NCBI RefSeq assembly: GCF_001896135.2
Contig: NZ_MPOH02000009.1
Coordinates: forward strand, 210,082-274,081
DNA from: Streptomyces phaeoluteigriseus
GTDB lineage: Bacteria > Actinomycetota > Actinomycetes > Streptomycetales > Streptomycetaceae
Length of the DNA stretch: 64,000 bases
Direction: 5' to 3'
In this document: positions 37,243-45,151 of the stretch, piece after piece
Position numbering within the stretch: the first letter of the stretch is position 1
How the letters are laid out: each line of letters begins with the position of its first letter
Translations under genes and position numbers: made by a program
Notes under the pieces: model-generated
Database searches by the model: none
The model's input: the letters and a program-made list of their open reading frames with translations, nothing else
Told to the model about the DNA's origin: nothing

Positions 37243-38508
37243 ATGCGCGATCAGGAACCCGGCCCCGGCCACCCGGAACGACGGTTGACCACCAAGGAGG
37301 CCGCCGAGCTGCTCGGCGTGAAACCCGAGACCGTGTACGCGTACGTCAGCCGCGGACAGCTCAGCAGCCGGCGCGTACCGGGCGGCCGGGGCAGCACCTT
37401 CGACGCCCAGGAGGTCGACAGGCTCGCGCGGCGCAACAGGCGGGAGAGCAACGGGAGTCCGGGCACGGGCGCCGAGCAGTCCGTACGCACCCGCCTCACC
37501 CTCATCGACCAGGACCGGTACTACTACCGGGGCGTCGACGCGACCGAACTGGCCGCCCGGCATTCGTACGAAGAGGTCGCCGAGTGGCTGTGGACCGGCC
37601 GACTGCGGACCGGAGCCACCTTCACCGCCCCCCGGGCCTCCGTCGAGGCCGCCCGCCGCGCGGTCGACGCGCTGCCCGAGCACACCGGTCCCACCGACCG
37701 GCTGCGCGTCGCCGCGATCTCCGCCGCGGTGGCGGACCCGCTCCGCTTCGACCTCTCCCAGGACGCCGTGCTCGGCGCCGCCCGCGGCCTCATCCCGACC
37801 CTCGTCGCCGCCCTGCCGCCGAAACTGCCCTCCCACCGGGACTGCGGCTCCCTGGCCCAGCGGCTGTGGGGACGGCTCAGCTGGCAGCCCGCGGCGGAGG
37901 CGCCACTGCACGTCCTGGACACCGCACTCGCCTTGCTCGTCGACCACGACCTGGCCGCGTCGACGCTCGCGGTGCGGGTGGCGGCCAGCGCCCGCGCACA
38001 CGCCTACGCGGCCGTCACCGCCGGTCTCGGAGTGATCGAGGGCCCCCTGCACGGTGCGGCCAGCGGGCTCGCGCACCGGCTGGTGCTCGAAGTGCTCGAC
38101 CAGGGCTCCGCGGGACCCGTGATCGCGGAGGAACTGCGGGCCGGCCGCCGCATCCCCGGCCTGGGACACCGGCTCTACACGCAGGAGGACCCCCGCGCGC
38201 GTGCCCTCTTCGCTCTTCTGGAGGAGATCCCCGAGGCGGCGCCCGCACTGGCGGCCGCCCGCGACATCGTGGCCACGACCGCCCGGCACACCCCGCTGCA
38301 CGCCAACGTCGACCTCGCGCTGGCCGTCCTCACCGCGTCCTGCGGGATGGAGGCGTCGGCGGGCGAGACCGTCTTCGCCGTCGCCCGGACGGCGGGCTGG
38401 ATCGCGCACGCACTGGAGGAGTACGGCGAACGCCCCCTGCGCATGCGGCCGAGCGGCCTCTACGTGGGCCCGAAACCTCCCCGACCGCTCCCGCGACAGG
38501 GCCCATGA
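37243..38508 (+). CDS. HTH-citrate synthase fusion protein
   Basis: An N-terminal excisionase/MerR-like helix-turn-helix (RRLTTKEAAELLGVKPETVYAYVSRGQL, about 15-45) is fused to a citrate-synthase fold. The fold keeps the three catalytic signatures: GPLHGAAS (His), GLGHRLYT (His) and HANVDLALAV (Asp). It could be an active synthase, a regulator that senses acyl-CoA or oxaloacetate, or both. ATG 37243 has GGTGA upstream. A GTG at 37225 in the same frame lies too near the likely -10 (TATGTT, 37217-37222). It is divergent from a plain citrate-synthase gene across a palindromic operator. Confidence 0.88.
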   Translation: MRDQEPGPGHPERRLTTKEAAELLGVKPETVYAYVSRGQLSSRRVPGGRGSTFDAQEVDRLARRNRRESNGSPGTGAEQSVRTRLTLIDQDRYYYRGVDATELAARHSYEEVAEWLWTGRLRTGATFTAPRASVEAARRAVDALPEHTGPTDRLRVAAISAAVADPLRFDLSQDAVLGAARGLIPTLVAALPPKLPSHRDCGSLAQRLWGRLSWQPAAEAPLHVLDTALALLVDHDLAASTLAVRVAASARAHAYAAVTAGLGVIEGPLHGAASGLAHRLVLEVLDQGSAGPVIAEELRAGRRIPGLGHRLYTQEDPRARALFALLEEIPEAAPALAAARDIVATTARHTPLHANVDLALAVLTASCGMEASAGETVFAVARTAGWIAHALEEYGERPLRMRPSGLYVGPKPPRPLPRQGP

Positions 38509-38615
38509 CACCGCGCTGAACGCAGGCGATGCCCCCGGCGTCCGGACCCGCGCGGCACGCGCGCGTGTGCCGCCCGTCGGGACACACGCCTCACCGGAAG
38601 TCGATGCGGGCGAAG

Positions 38616-38634
38616 TCAGGTTAGGCTCACCTCT
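38616..38634 (+). promoter_or_regulatory. DmdR-type iron box directly before the ferredoxin-like gene
   Basis: TCAGGTTAGGCTCACCTCT matches 16 of 19 positions of the Streptomyces iron box (TTAGGTTAGGCTCACCTAA). It abuts the GTG start at 38635, and TAGGCT inside it is a good -10 eight bases before the start. The mRNA is therefore probably leaderless, and bound DmdR1 with Fe2+ would block the polymerase directly. Confidence 0.85.
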
Positions 38635-39576
38635 GTGAGTACGTGCACGACCGTCTCGCGGGACCTCGACGAGCCCATGGCCGGGACCGCGGCCACGGCG
38701 ACGACCTGGCTGCTGCTGGAGCAGCCCGGCCCCTGGGGCGCCAAGGCGCTCACGTCGAGTCACCTGGACCCGGCGCTGGGCCGCGCGCTCGAGGCCGCGG
38801 CGCAGGGCACCGGCGTTCGTGTCGCGCTCATCCGGCGCCCCGGGCCGCACGCCGACCTCGGCACCACTCGCCAACGCCAGGTGTACGCGGCCCACACCGT
38901 TCCCGGCAGGGTGTGGCTGCGCAGCGCCACCACCGACGACCCCGGCCGGCTGGCGGACCTCGACTTCGCCGCGCTCGGCCGAGGCGAGCACCACACCTTC
39001 GACACCGCACTCCACGGCCGCCCCCACACCGGCGACCCGCTCGCCCTCGTCTGCACCAACGGCAAGCGCGACCGCTGTTGCGCCCTTCTGGGCCGCCCTC
39101 TCGCCGCCGAACTCTCCTCGTCGGGCGTCGACGGGATCTGGGAGGTCACCCATCTGGGCGGTCATCGCTTCTCACCGACCGTGCTCGTCCTGCCGTACGG
39201 CTACGCGTACGGCCGCGCCCAGGCCCACTCCGTCAAGGAAGTGCTGCACGGCGCCCAGGAGGGTCGCGTCGTCGTGGAGGGCTGCCGCGGGAACTCGGCG
39301 TGGGAACGGCCCGGTCAGGCGGCGGAGCTGGCCGTGCGGACGGCGACCGGCGAGTACGCGGCCGAGGCTCTCACCGTCGTCCTCACGCGGGGCGAGGCGC
39401 CCCGCTGGGAGGTGACCGTCGCCCACGTGGATGGTCGGCACTGGCGGGTGGTCGTGGCCCAGGGCGCTTCCCTGCCGCCCCGACCGGAGAGCTGCGGGGC
39501 GGCCGTCCTCGGGTCACCCGCGCGGATGGAAGTGGTGGCGGTGCACGCACTCAGGCCGGCGGCTCTGGTCGGCTGA
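38635..39576 (+). CDS. Sucrase/ferredoxin-like family protein
   Basis: This 313-residue protein of the sucraseferredoxin-like (thioredoxin-fold ferredoxin) family probably carries or reduces an iron-sulfur or iron-siderophore cofactor. It has the Cys-rich motif CTNGKRDRCCALLG and GGHRFSPTVLVLPYGYAYGR, with a further Cys in EGCRGNSAWERPGQ; these fit the ligands of thioredoxin-like [2Fe-2S] proteins. The GTG start coincides with the end of an iron box, so it should be expressed when iron is scarce. No siderophore genes are adjacent. A role in iron release or electron transfer is inference. Confidence 0.88.
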   Translation: MSTCTTVSRDLDEPMAGTAATATTWLLLEQPGPWGAKALTSSHLDPALGRALEAAAQGTGVRVALIRRPGPHADLGTTRQRQVYAAHTVPGRVWLRSATTDDPGRLADLDFAALGRGEHHTFDTALHGRPHTGDPLALVCTNGKRDRCCALLGRPLAAELSSSGVDGIWEVTHLGGHRFSPTVLVLPYGYAYGRAQAHSVKEVLHGAQEGRVVVEGCRGNSAWERPGQAAELAVRTATGEYAAEALTVVLTRGEAPRWEVTVAHVDGRHWRVVVAQGASLPPRPESCGAAVLGSPARMEVVAVHALRPAALVG

Positions 39577-39703
39577 CCGGCCGATCCCTCATGATCGATC
39601 TTGCCCTGAGACGATCGCTGAACCGTTTCCTCTTGAGCCGATCAAGAGATCCACACAACACACCCCCTACGGATCCGCGGGCCCGCCCACGTACCGTCGG
39701 GGT

Positions 39704-41373
39704 ATGAGCCCCACTCCCCCCGCCCGTCGCCTGCGCCTCGGGATGCCCCGGCGCGTCTTCTCCCAGATCCTGCTGATGCAGCTGGCGATCGCCGCGGGAG
39801 TCGTCGTGCTCGCGACCGGACTCTTCCTGGCCCCGCTCAGCGACCAGCTCGACGACCAGGCCATGCGCCGCGCGCTCGCCGTCGCGCAGACCACCGCGGC
39901 CGTACCGCAGATCGCCGAGGACCTCCGGCGCACGCCGCCGTCGGTCGACGGGCCCGTGCAGCAGGCGGCGGAGCGGATCCGCAAGGCGAGCGGGGCCGAG
40001 TACGTGGTGGTGATGGACCTCCGCGGCACGCGCTGGTCCCACACCGAGCCCCAGGAGGTCGGCGGCCACGTCTCGACGGACCCCAGCGAGGCCCTGGCCG
40101 GCCGGGACGTCATGGAGATCGACAACGGCACACTGGGCCGCTCGGCCCGCGGCAAGGTGCCCCTGCGCGACGGCGACGGCAGGATCGTCGGAGCGGTCTC
40201 GGTCGGCATCGAGTACGACAGTGTGCGCGCCCGGCTCATCCACGCCATCCCGGGGCTGTTCGCCTACGCGGGAGGCGCGCTCGCCGTGGGTGCGCTGGCC
40301 GCCTGGCTGATCTCCCGGCGGGTCCAGCGACAGACCCGCGACCTCGCGTTCTCCGACATCTCGGCGCTGCTCTCCGAGCGCGAGGCGATGCTGCACGGCA
40401 TCCGGGAGGGCGTCGTGGCCCTGGACCGGGCCGGCCGCGTCCGCCTGCTCAACGACGAGGCACAGCGCCTCCTGGGCATCGGTGAGGAGGCCGTGGGCCG
40501 GTCACCGGACGAGGCTCTCGGCGAGGGCCGTACGTCCGACGTTCTGGCCGGCCGGGTGACCGGCACGGACCTGGTCGCCGTCCGCGGACAGCGTGTGCTC
40601 GTAGTCAACCGGATGCCCACGGACGACGGCGGTGCCGTGGCCACCCTCAGGGACCGCACCGAGCTGGAGCAGCTGGGGCGGGAACTCGACTCCACGCACG
40701 GGCTGATCGACGCCCTTCGCGCCCAGGACCACGAGCACGCCAACCGCATGCACACGCTCCTGGGGCTGCTCGAACTGGAGATGTACGACGACGCCGTGGA
40801 CTTCGTCGACGAGGTGGTCGGCGATCACCGGGCCACCGCGGAGCAGGTGACCGAGAAGATCGGGGATCCGCTGCTCGCCGCCCTGCTCGTCGGCAAGGCG
40901 ACCGTGGCGGCCGAACGAGGTGTCGCCCTGTGGATCTCGGACGGCACGCGGCTGCCCGACCGGCTGATCGACCGCGCGGGCTGGTGACGGTCGTCGGCAA
41001 TCTGGTGGACAACGCGCTGGACGCCGTGGCCGGCACCGCGCACGCGCGCGTGGAGGTCGAGTTGCGGACCGAGGGCCGTAGCGTCGTGCTGCGGGTGCGG
41101 GACACGGGGCCGGGGGTGCCGGCCGAGCATCATGAATCGATCTTCACCGAGGGTTGGTCCACGAAGAAGCCTCCGGCCCACGGCAAACGCGGCATCGGCC
41201 TCTCCCTGGTGCGCAGGCTCGCCGAGCGGCAGGGCGGCGGCGCGTCCGTGCGCGACGCGCTCGGCGGGGGTGCCGAGTTCACCGTCGTACTGCCCGAAGC
41301 CCTGACCGAGGCCGAGCCGGAGCCCGCCCTGGCCGCACCCGCGCAGGGCACCGTCGAGGAGGAGTCGCGATGA
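39704..41373 (+). CDS. CitA/DcuS-type sensor histidine kinase, one frameshift
   Basis: This membrane sensor is probably for an extracellular di- or tricarboxylate. It has a membrane helix at about 25-45, an extracellular PAS-like (PDC) domain with VVVMDLRGTRWSHT, a second helix (AYAGGALAVGALAAWLISRR), a cytoplasmic PAS domain (EGVVALDRAGRVRLLNDEAQRLLG), and the LytS/CitA-type His in LRAQDHEHANRMHTLLGLLE. The catalytic domain (GNLVDNALDAV, GKRGIGLSLVRRL) is in another frame: one C is missing at about 40972 (GACCGCGCGGG for GACCCGCGCGGG). The corrected length is about 556 residues. Its last four bases overlap the response regulator start (ATGA). A weak ribosome site precedes ATG 39704. Confidence 0.9.
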
Positions 41374-42050
41374 TCGAGGTCCTGATCGTGGACGACGACA
41401 CCAGGGTCGCCCGGGTCAACGCGGCCTACGTCGAGAAGGTGCCGGGCTTCCACGTCGCCGGCGAGGCGCACAGCGCGGCCGAAGCGCTCCGCCAGGTGGA
41501 ACTGCTGCCGCGGCTCGACCTGATCCTGCTCGACCACTACCTTCCCGACGAGACGGGTCTTGAGGTCGTGCAGGAGATGCGCAGGCGTGGCCACCAGACC
41601 GACGTGATCATGGTGACGGCCGCCCGGGACGTCACGACGGTGCAGGCAGCGATGCGGCAGGGCGCTCTGCAGTACCTGGTCAAGCCGTTCAACTTCGCGG
41701 GCCTGCGCGCCAAGCTGGAGGCGTACGCGGAACTGCGCCGCACGCTCGACAGCGGCGGCGAGGCCGAACAGGCCGACGTCGACCGCATCTTCGGCGCCCT
41801 GTCCGCGCCCTCGGAGCCCGGGCTGCCCAAAGGGCACTCCCCCACCACGGCGGCGCTCGTGCGCCAGTCCCTGATGCAGGCGGAAGGGCCGTTGTCCGCC
41901 CAGGAGATCGCCGAGCGCACCGGGGTGAGCCGCCAGACCGCACAGCGGTATCTGAAGCTTCTGGAGCGCACGGGCAGAGCCCGGCTCACCTTGAAGTACG
42001 GCGACGCGGGCCGCCCGGAACACCGTTACGTGTGGGCGACCCGCGGCTGA
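41370..42050 (+). CDS. CitB/DcuR-type response regulator
   Basis: This 226-residue response regulator has a receiver domain (LIVDDDTRVARVN; phospho-Asp in LILLDHYLPD; Lys in YLVKPFNF) and a C-terminal HTH (GPLSAQEIAERTGVSRQTAQRYLKLLERTGRARLTLKYGDAGRPEHRY), the architecture of CitB/DcuR/DpiA. It is translationally coupled to the kinase. The convergent acetate/carboxylate-type symporter and its DUF485 partner lie 198 bases downstream and are plausible targets (inference from proximity only). Confidence 0.93.
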   Translation: MIEVLIVDDDTRVARVNAAYVEKVPGFHVAGEAHSAAEALRQVELLPRLDLILLDHYLPDETGLEVVQEMRRRGHQTDVIMVTAARDVTTVQAAMRQGALQYLVKPFNFAGLRAKLEAYAELRRTLDSGGEAEQADVDRIFGALSAPSEPGLPKGHSPTTAALVRQSLMQAEGPLSAQEIAERTGVSRQTAQRYLKLLERTGRARLTLKYGDAGRPEHRYVWATRG

Positions 42051-42248
42051 GGACAGGGCCCTGCTGTGGCGGAGAAGGACCGTGGAGCCGGCCCGTCGAC
42101 CGAAGCATCAACTTGTCGCTTTGTCGATGCCTTTCCTTGTGCAGGTGCTGCCCACGCGGCACGAGGTGACCGAGCGACACCGCTCGCGAGACCGGCGTGA
42201 CGCGCACAACAGGTCCAACGCGGCCCGGCGTGACGCGCACAACGGGCC

Positions 42249-43841
42249 CTACACGGCCCCCGCCCCCGTCAGCGACCGGACCTCGGTCTCCGCGTGCTTG
42301 GCCTCGTCCGCCACCTCCGCCGAGGTGACCGTGCCGAGCCAGCCGGCGAGGAAGCCCAGGGGGATCGAGACCAGTCCGGGGTTCTGGAGCGGGAAGACCT
42401 GGAAGTCGACGTCGGGGAAGATCGACTGGGAGCTGCCCGACACGACGGGTGACAGGGCGACGAGCACCAGGGCAGGGACCAGCCCGCCGTAGACGGCCCA
42501 CACGGCGCCCCGCGTGGTGAAGCCCCGCCAGAACAGCGAGTACAGCAGGACCGGCAGATTCGCCGACGCGGCGACGGCGAAGGCGAGTCCCACCAGGAAG
42601 GCGACGTTGAGATCGCGGGCCAGCAGACCGAGACCGATCGCGACGACGCCGATGCCGACGGCGGCGATCCGCGCGACCGTCACCTCGCTGCGCGGTGCGG
42701 CATGCTTGCGTCGCAGCGAGGCGTACAGGTCGTGGGCCACCGACGCGGAGGAGGCGAGCGTGATCCCCGCGACCACGGCGAGGATCGTGGCGAAGGCGAC
42801 GGCCGCCACGATCGCGAACAACACGGTCCCTCCCGTGGAGCCGGCTCCACCTCCCAGGTCGAGGGCCAGGAGCGGAACCGCCGTGTTCCCCGAGGCGCTG
42901 GAGCCGCGTACGGCGTCCGGGCCGACGATCGCCGCCGCGCCGAAGCCGAGGACGATCGTCATCAGGTAGAAGCCGCCGATGAGTCCGATCGACCAGACGA
43001 CGGATCGCCGGGCGGCCCGCGCCGTCGGCACGGTGTAGAAGCGCGACAGGATGTGCGGCAGGCCCGCCGTGCCCAGCACCAGCGCGAGCCCCAGGCTCAT
43101 GAAGTCGAAGCGGGCGATCCAGTCCCCGCCGTATTTCAGGCCGGGCGCCAGGAACGCGGCACCGTGCCCGCTGCGCTCGGCCGCCGTACGCAACAGCCGG
43201 TCGAAGTCGCCGTGGAAGCGCACCAGGACGAGCACGGTGAGCACGATCGTGCCACCGAGCAGCAGGACCGCCTTCACGATCTGGATCCAGGTGGTGGCCC
43301 GCATCCCTCCCAGCGACACATAGATCACCATGAGGGCGCCGACGCCGATCACGGCCCCCGTCCGGGCCGCCTCTCCGGTGTCGCCGAGCAGGAGCGCAAC
43401 GAGGCTGCCGGCACCCACCATCTGCGCCACCAGGTAGAGAACGGACACGGTGACCGAGGCCGTCCCCGACGCGATCCGCACGGGGCGCTCGTTCATCCGT
43501 GCGGCAATGACGTCGGCGAGCGTGAAGCGCCCGCAGTTGCGCACCAGTTCGGCCACGAGGAACAGCACGACGAGCCAGGCCACGAGAAAGCCCACCGAGT
43601 ACAGCAGGCCGTCGTAGCCGACGAGGCAGATGAGCCCCGAGATGCCCAGGAAGGAGGCGGCCGACATGTAGTCGCCCGCGATGGCAAAACCATTCTCCAT
43701 GGGGGAGAACAGCCGCCCCCCCGCGTAGAACTCCTCCGCCGAACCCTGCCGGCTGCGGCTCACCCACGTCGTGATTCCCAGCGTGATCGCGACGAAGACA
43801 CTGAACAGCAGCAACGCCAGCGCCTGATGGTTGCCGGTCAC
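42249..43841 (-). CDS. Sodium:solute symporter (cation/acetate symporter family)
   Basis: This 530-residue SSS-family permease has about thirteen hydrophobic segments. It has the N-terminal AITLGITTWVSRSRQGSAEEFYAGGRLFSPMENGFAIAGDYMSAASFLGI block typical of ActP-type acetate or short-chain monocarboxylate carriers, and the Ala/Gly-rich GATRATTW-like loop (GGMRATTWIQIVKAVLLLGG). GTG 43841 overlaps the stop of the DUF485 gene as GTGA. The ActP-DUF485 pair is the standard arrangement of acetate/pyruvate carriers. The convergent CitA/CitB pair might regulate it. Confidence 0.93.
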   Translation of the reverse strand: MTGNHQALALLLFSVFVAITLGITTWVSRSRQGSAEEFYAGGRLFSPMENGFAIAGDYMSAASFLGISGLICLVGYDGLLYSVGFLVAWLVVLFLVAELVRNCGRFTLADVIAARMNERPVRIASGTASVTVSVLYLVAQMVGAGSLVALLLGDTGEAARTGAVIGVGALMVIYVSLGGMRATTWIQIVKAVLLLGGTIVLTVLVLVRFHGDFDRLLRTAAERSGHGAAFLAPGLKYGGDWIARFDFMSLGLALVLGTAGLPHILSRFYTVPTARAARRSVVWSIGLIGGFYLMTIVLGFGAAAIVGPDAVRGSSASGNTAVPLLALDLGGGAGSTGGTVLFAIVAAVAFATILAVVAGITLASSASVAHDLYASLRRKHAAPRSEVTVARIAAVGIGVVAIGLGLLARDLNVAFLVGLAFAVAASANLPVLLYSLFWRGFTTRGAVWAVYGGLVPALVLVALSPVVSGSSQSIFPDVDFQVFPLQNPGLVSIPLGFLAGWLGTVTSAEVADEAKHAETEVRSLTGAGAV

Positions 43842-44398
43842 GCCGCACCGCCCCGGGCCTCACGCGTCAGTTCCTGGGTGTCCCAGCGCAGTTCGAGCGC
43901 CGCGCGGTCCCTGTGCAGCCGCGCGTGGCGCGAGTAGGCCCAGGTCAGCAGGAACGTACTGACGAATTGCCCGAGCCCCGCAAGGAGCGCCACGTTCACA
44001 GCGCCCCACACGGGACGGGCCATGAACCCGGGCGCGGCGGTCGCCGTCACGACATAGGCCGCATACCAGAGGAAGAACCCGATGACCGCGGGAATCACGA
44101 ACCGCCGGTATCGGCTGCGGACTTCCCGGAATGCCTCGCTGCTCTGCACCTCGACGTAGACCTGAGCCGCCGCCGCGGCCCTGTCCGTACGCTCCCGACG
44201 CGCTGCCGGAACCTCGGCCACGGGCGGGTCCAGGGTTCCCGCCTCGCCCCACCCCGAGGCGAGCGCGTCGTACCAAGGGTCCTCGTACCGCATGCCCCCC
44301 GGTGTCTCGACGGACGCCGGGCCCATGCCTTGCCGATGGTCGCCCGAACTCTTGGAGCCGCGCTCGCCGCCGCGGGCACGGCCGTTGCTTGACTGCAT
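43838..44398 (-). CDS. DUF485 membrane protein (symporter accessory)
   Basis: The first half of this 186-residue protein is disordered and charged. The second half is the DUF485 domain with the motif SEAFREVRSRYRRFVIPAVIGFFLWYAAYVV and two membrane helices (about residues 110-132 and 143-165). DUF485 proteins are encoded with ActP-type symporters and probably stabilise them. ATG 44398 is chosen; a TTG six bases earlier and internal ATGs are possible, and no strong ribosome site decides between them. Four bases overlap the symporter gene. Confidence 0.88.
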   Translation of the reverse strand: MQSSNGRARGGERGSKSSGDHRQGMGPASVETPGGMRYEDPWYDALASGWGEAGTLDPPVAEVPAARRERTDRAAAAAQVYVEVQSSEAFREVRSRYRRFVIPAVIGFFLWYAAYVVTATAAPGFMARPVWGAVNVALLAGLGQFVSTFLLTWAYSRHARLHRDRAALELRWDTQELTREARGGAA

Positions 44399-44478
44399 GC
44401 CCAAGGATGGACAGAACGGGAAGTTCCCTGACTCTTCTTCCCCCCACGCTTCACCCCATCAGGTGACGGAAGGCCCGT

Positions 44479-44960
44479 TCACACCGTCGCCGACCGCACC
44501 AGCCCTCTCCTGCATGCGTGAGGCACCGCCTGCGCCCGGTCGTTGATCCCGGTCTGCGGGACTCCCGTGCGGTCAGCCCGGCGGACGGGCCGTCGCGCCG
44601 GCCCCGCCGCCAGCTCGGGTTCGGGGGCCGAGAGACGCTTCAGGCGCTGCCCGCTGCATTCGGATGCTGGGTGAGCCTCCCGCGTCCTCAGACAGGAGCC
44701 TCGGCGACAGTGCCGTGCCCCTCCGACAGGACGCTTCTGCACGGCCCGCACGATCTCGTCGCCGCCGGCGTCCTCGGTGACGTCCTCGGTGAGGTACCCG
44801 CGCGCCCGCTCGGAGGCGGGGTGGCAAGGCCTCGGCGTCGCCGCGGGTCGGGAGTACCACGGCGGGCGTGCCGGGATGCTCGGCCCGGATGCGCCCGGTG
44901 GCCTCGACGCCGTGTCAGCGGGACCTTCACAGGTCCATGAGCACCTCATCCGGGGCGGGC
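44479..44960 (-). pseudogene. Decayed NarL/LuxR-type response regulator
   Basis: Pieces of a response regulator are spread over several minus-strand frames. One is a receiver segment (DEVLMDLEGP), followed by IRAEHPGTPAVVLPTRGDAEALP-like text in another frame. Next come ARGYLTEDVTEDAGGDEIVRAVQ (normally ARGYLTKDAGADEIVRAVQ) and the LuxR C-terminal end TGINDRAQAVPHACRRGLV (normally ...DRAQAVVHAYE.GLV). The HTH itself is not recognisable. Several frameshifts and lost motifs, unlike the single-base breaks elsewhere in this window, indicate true decay. The endpoints are approximate, and no intact kinase lies beside it. Confidence 0.6.
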
Positions 44961-45069
44961 TCCAGCGACCGGCCGCACCGCCTCGTCCCCACCTCCGGCG
45001 GCACCCATCACGGGTGGATCTCAGCGTGCCGCGCTCTCCGCCCATGGGTGAGGACGGCCCGGAACCCGG

Positions 45070-45102
45070 GTGGGGCCGACCTGGACACCAGGTCGGCCCC
45101 AC
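45070..45102 (-). terminator. Strong hairpin after parE
   Basis: A 15-base perfect inverted repeat (GTGGGGCCGACCTGG / CCAGGTCGGCCCCAC) with loop ACA lies 50 bases past the parE stop. There is no T-run, but the stem is among the strongest in the window and should end parE transcription. Confidence 0.78.
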
Positions 45103-45151
45103 TCCGCGAACACCACCCGGCCCAGCCGCAGGGCCTACGCGTCGACAGGAC

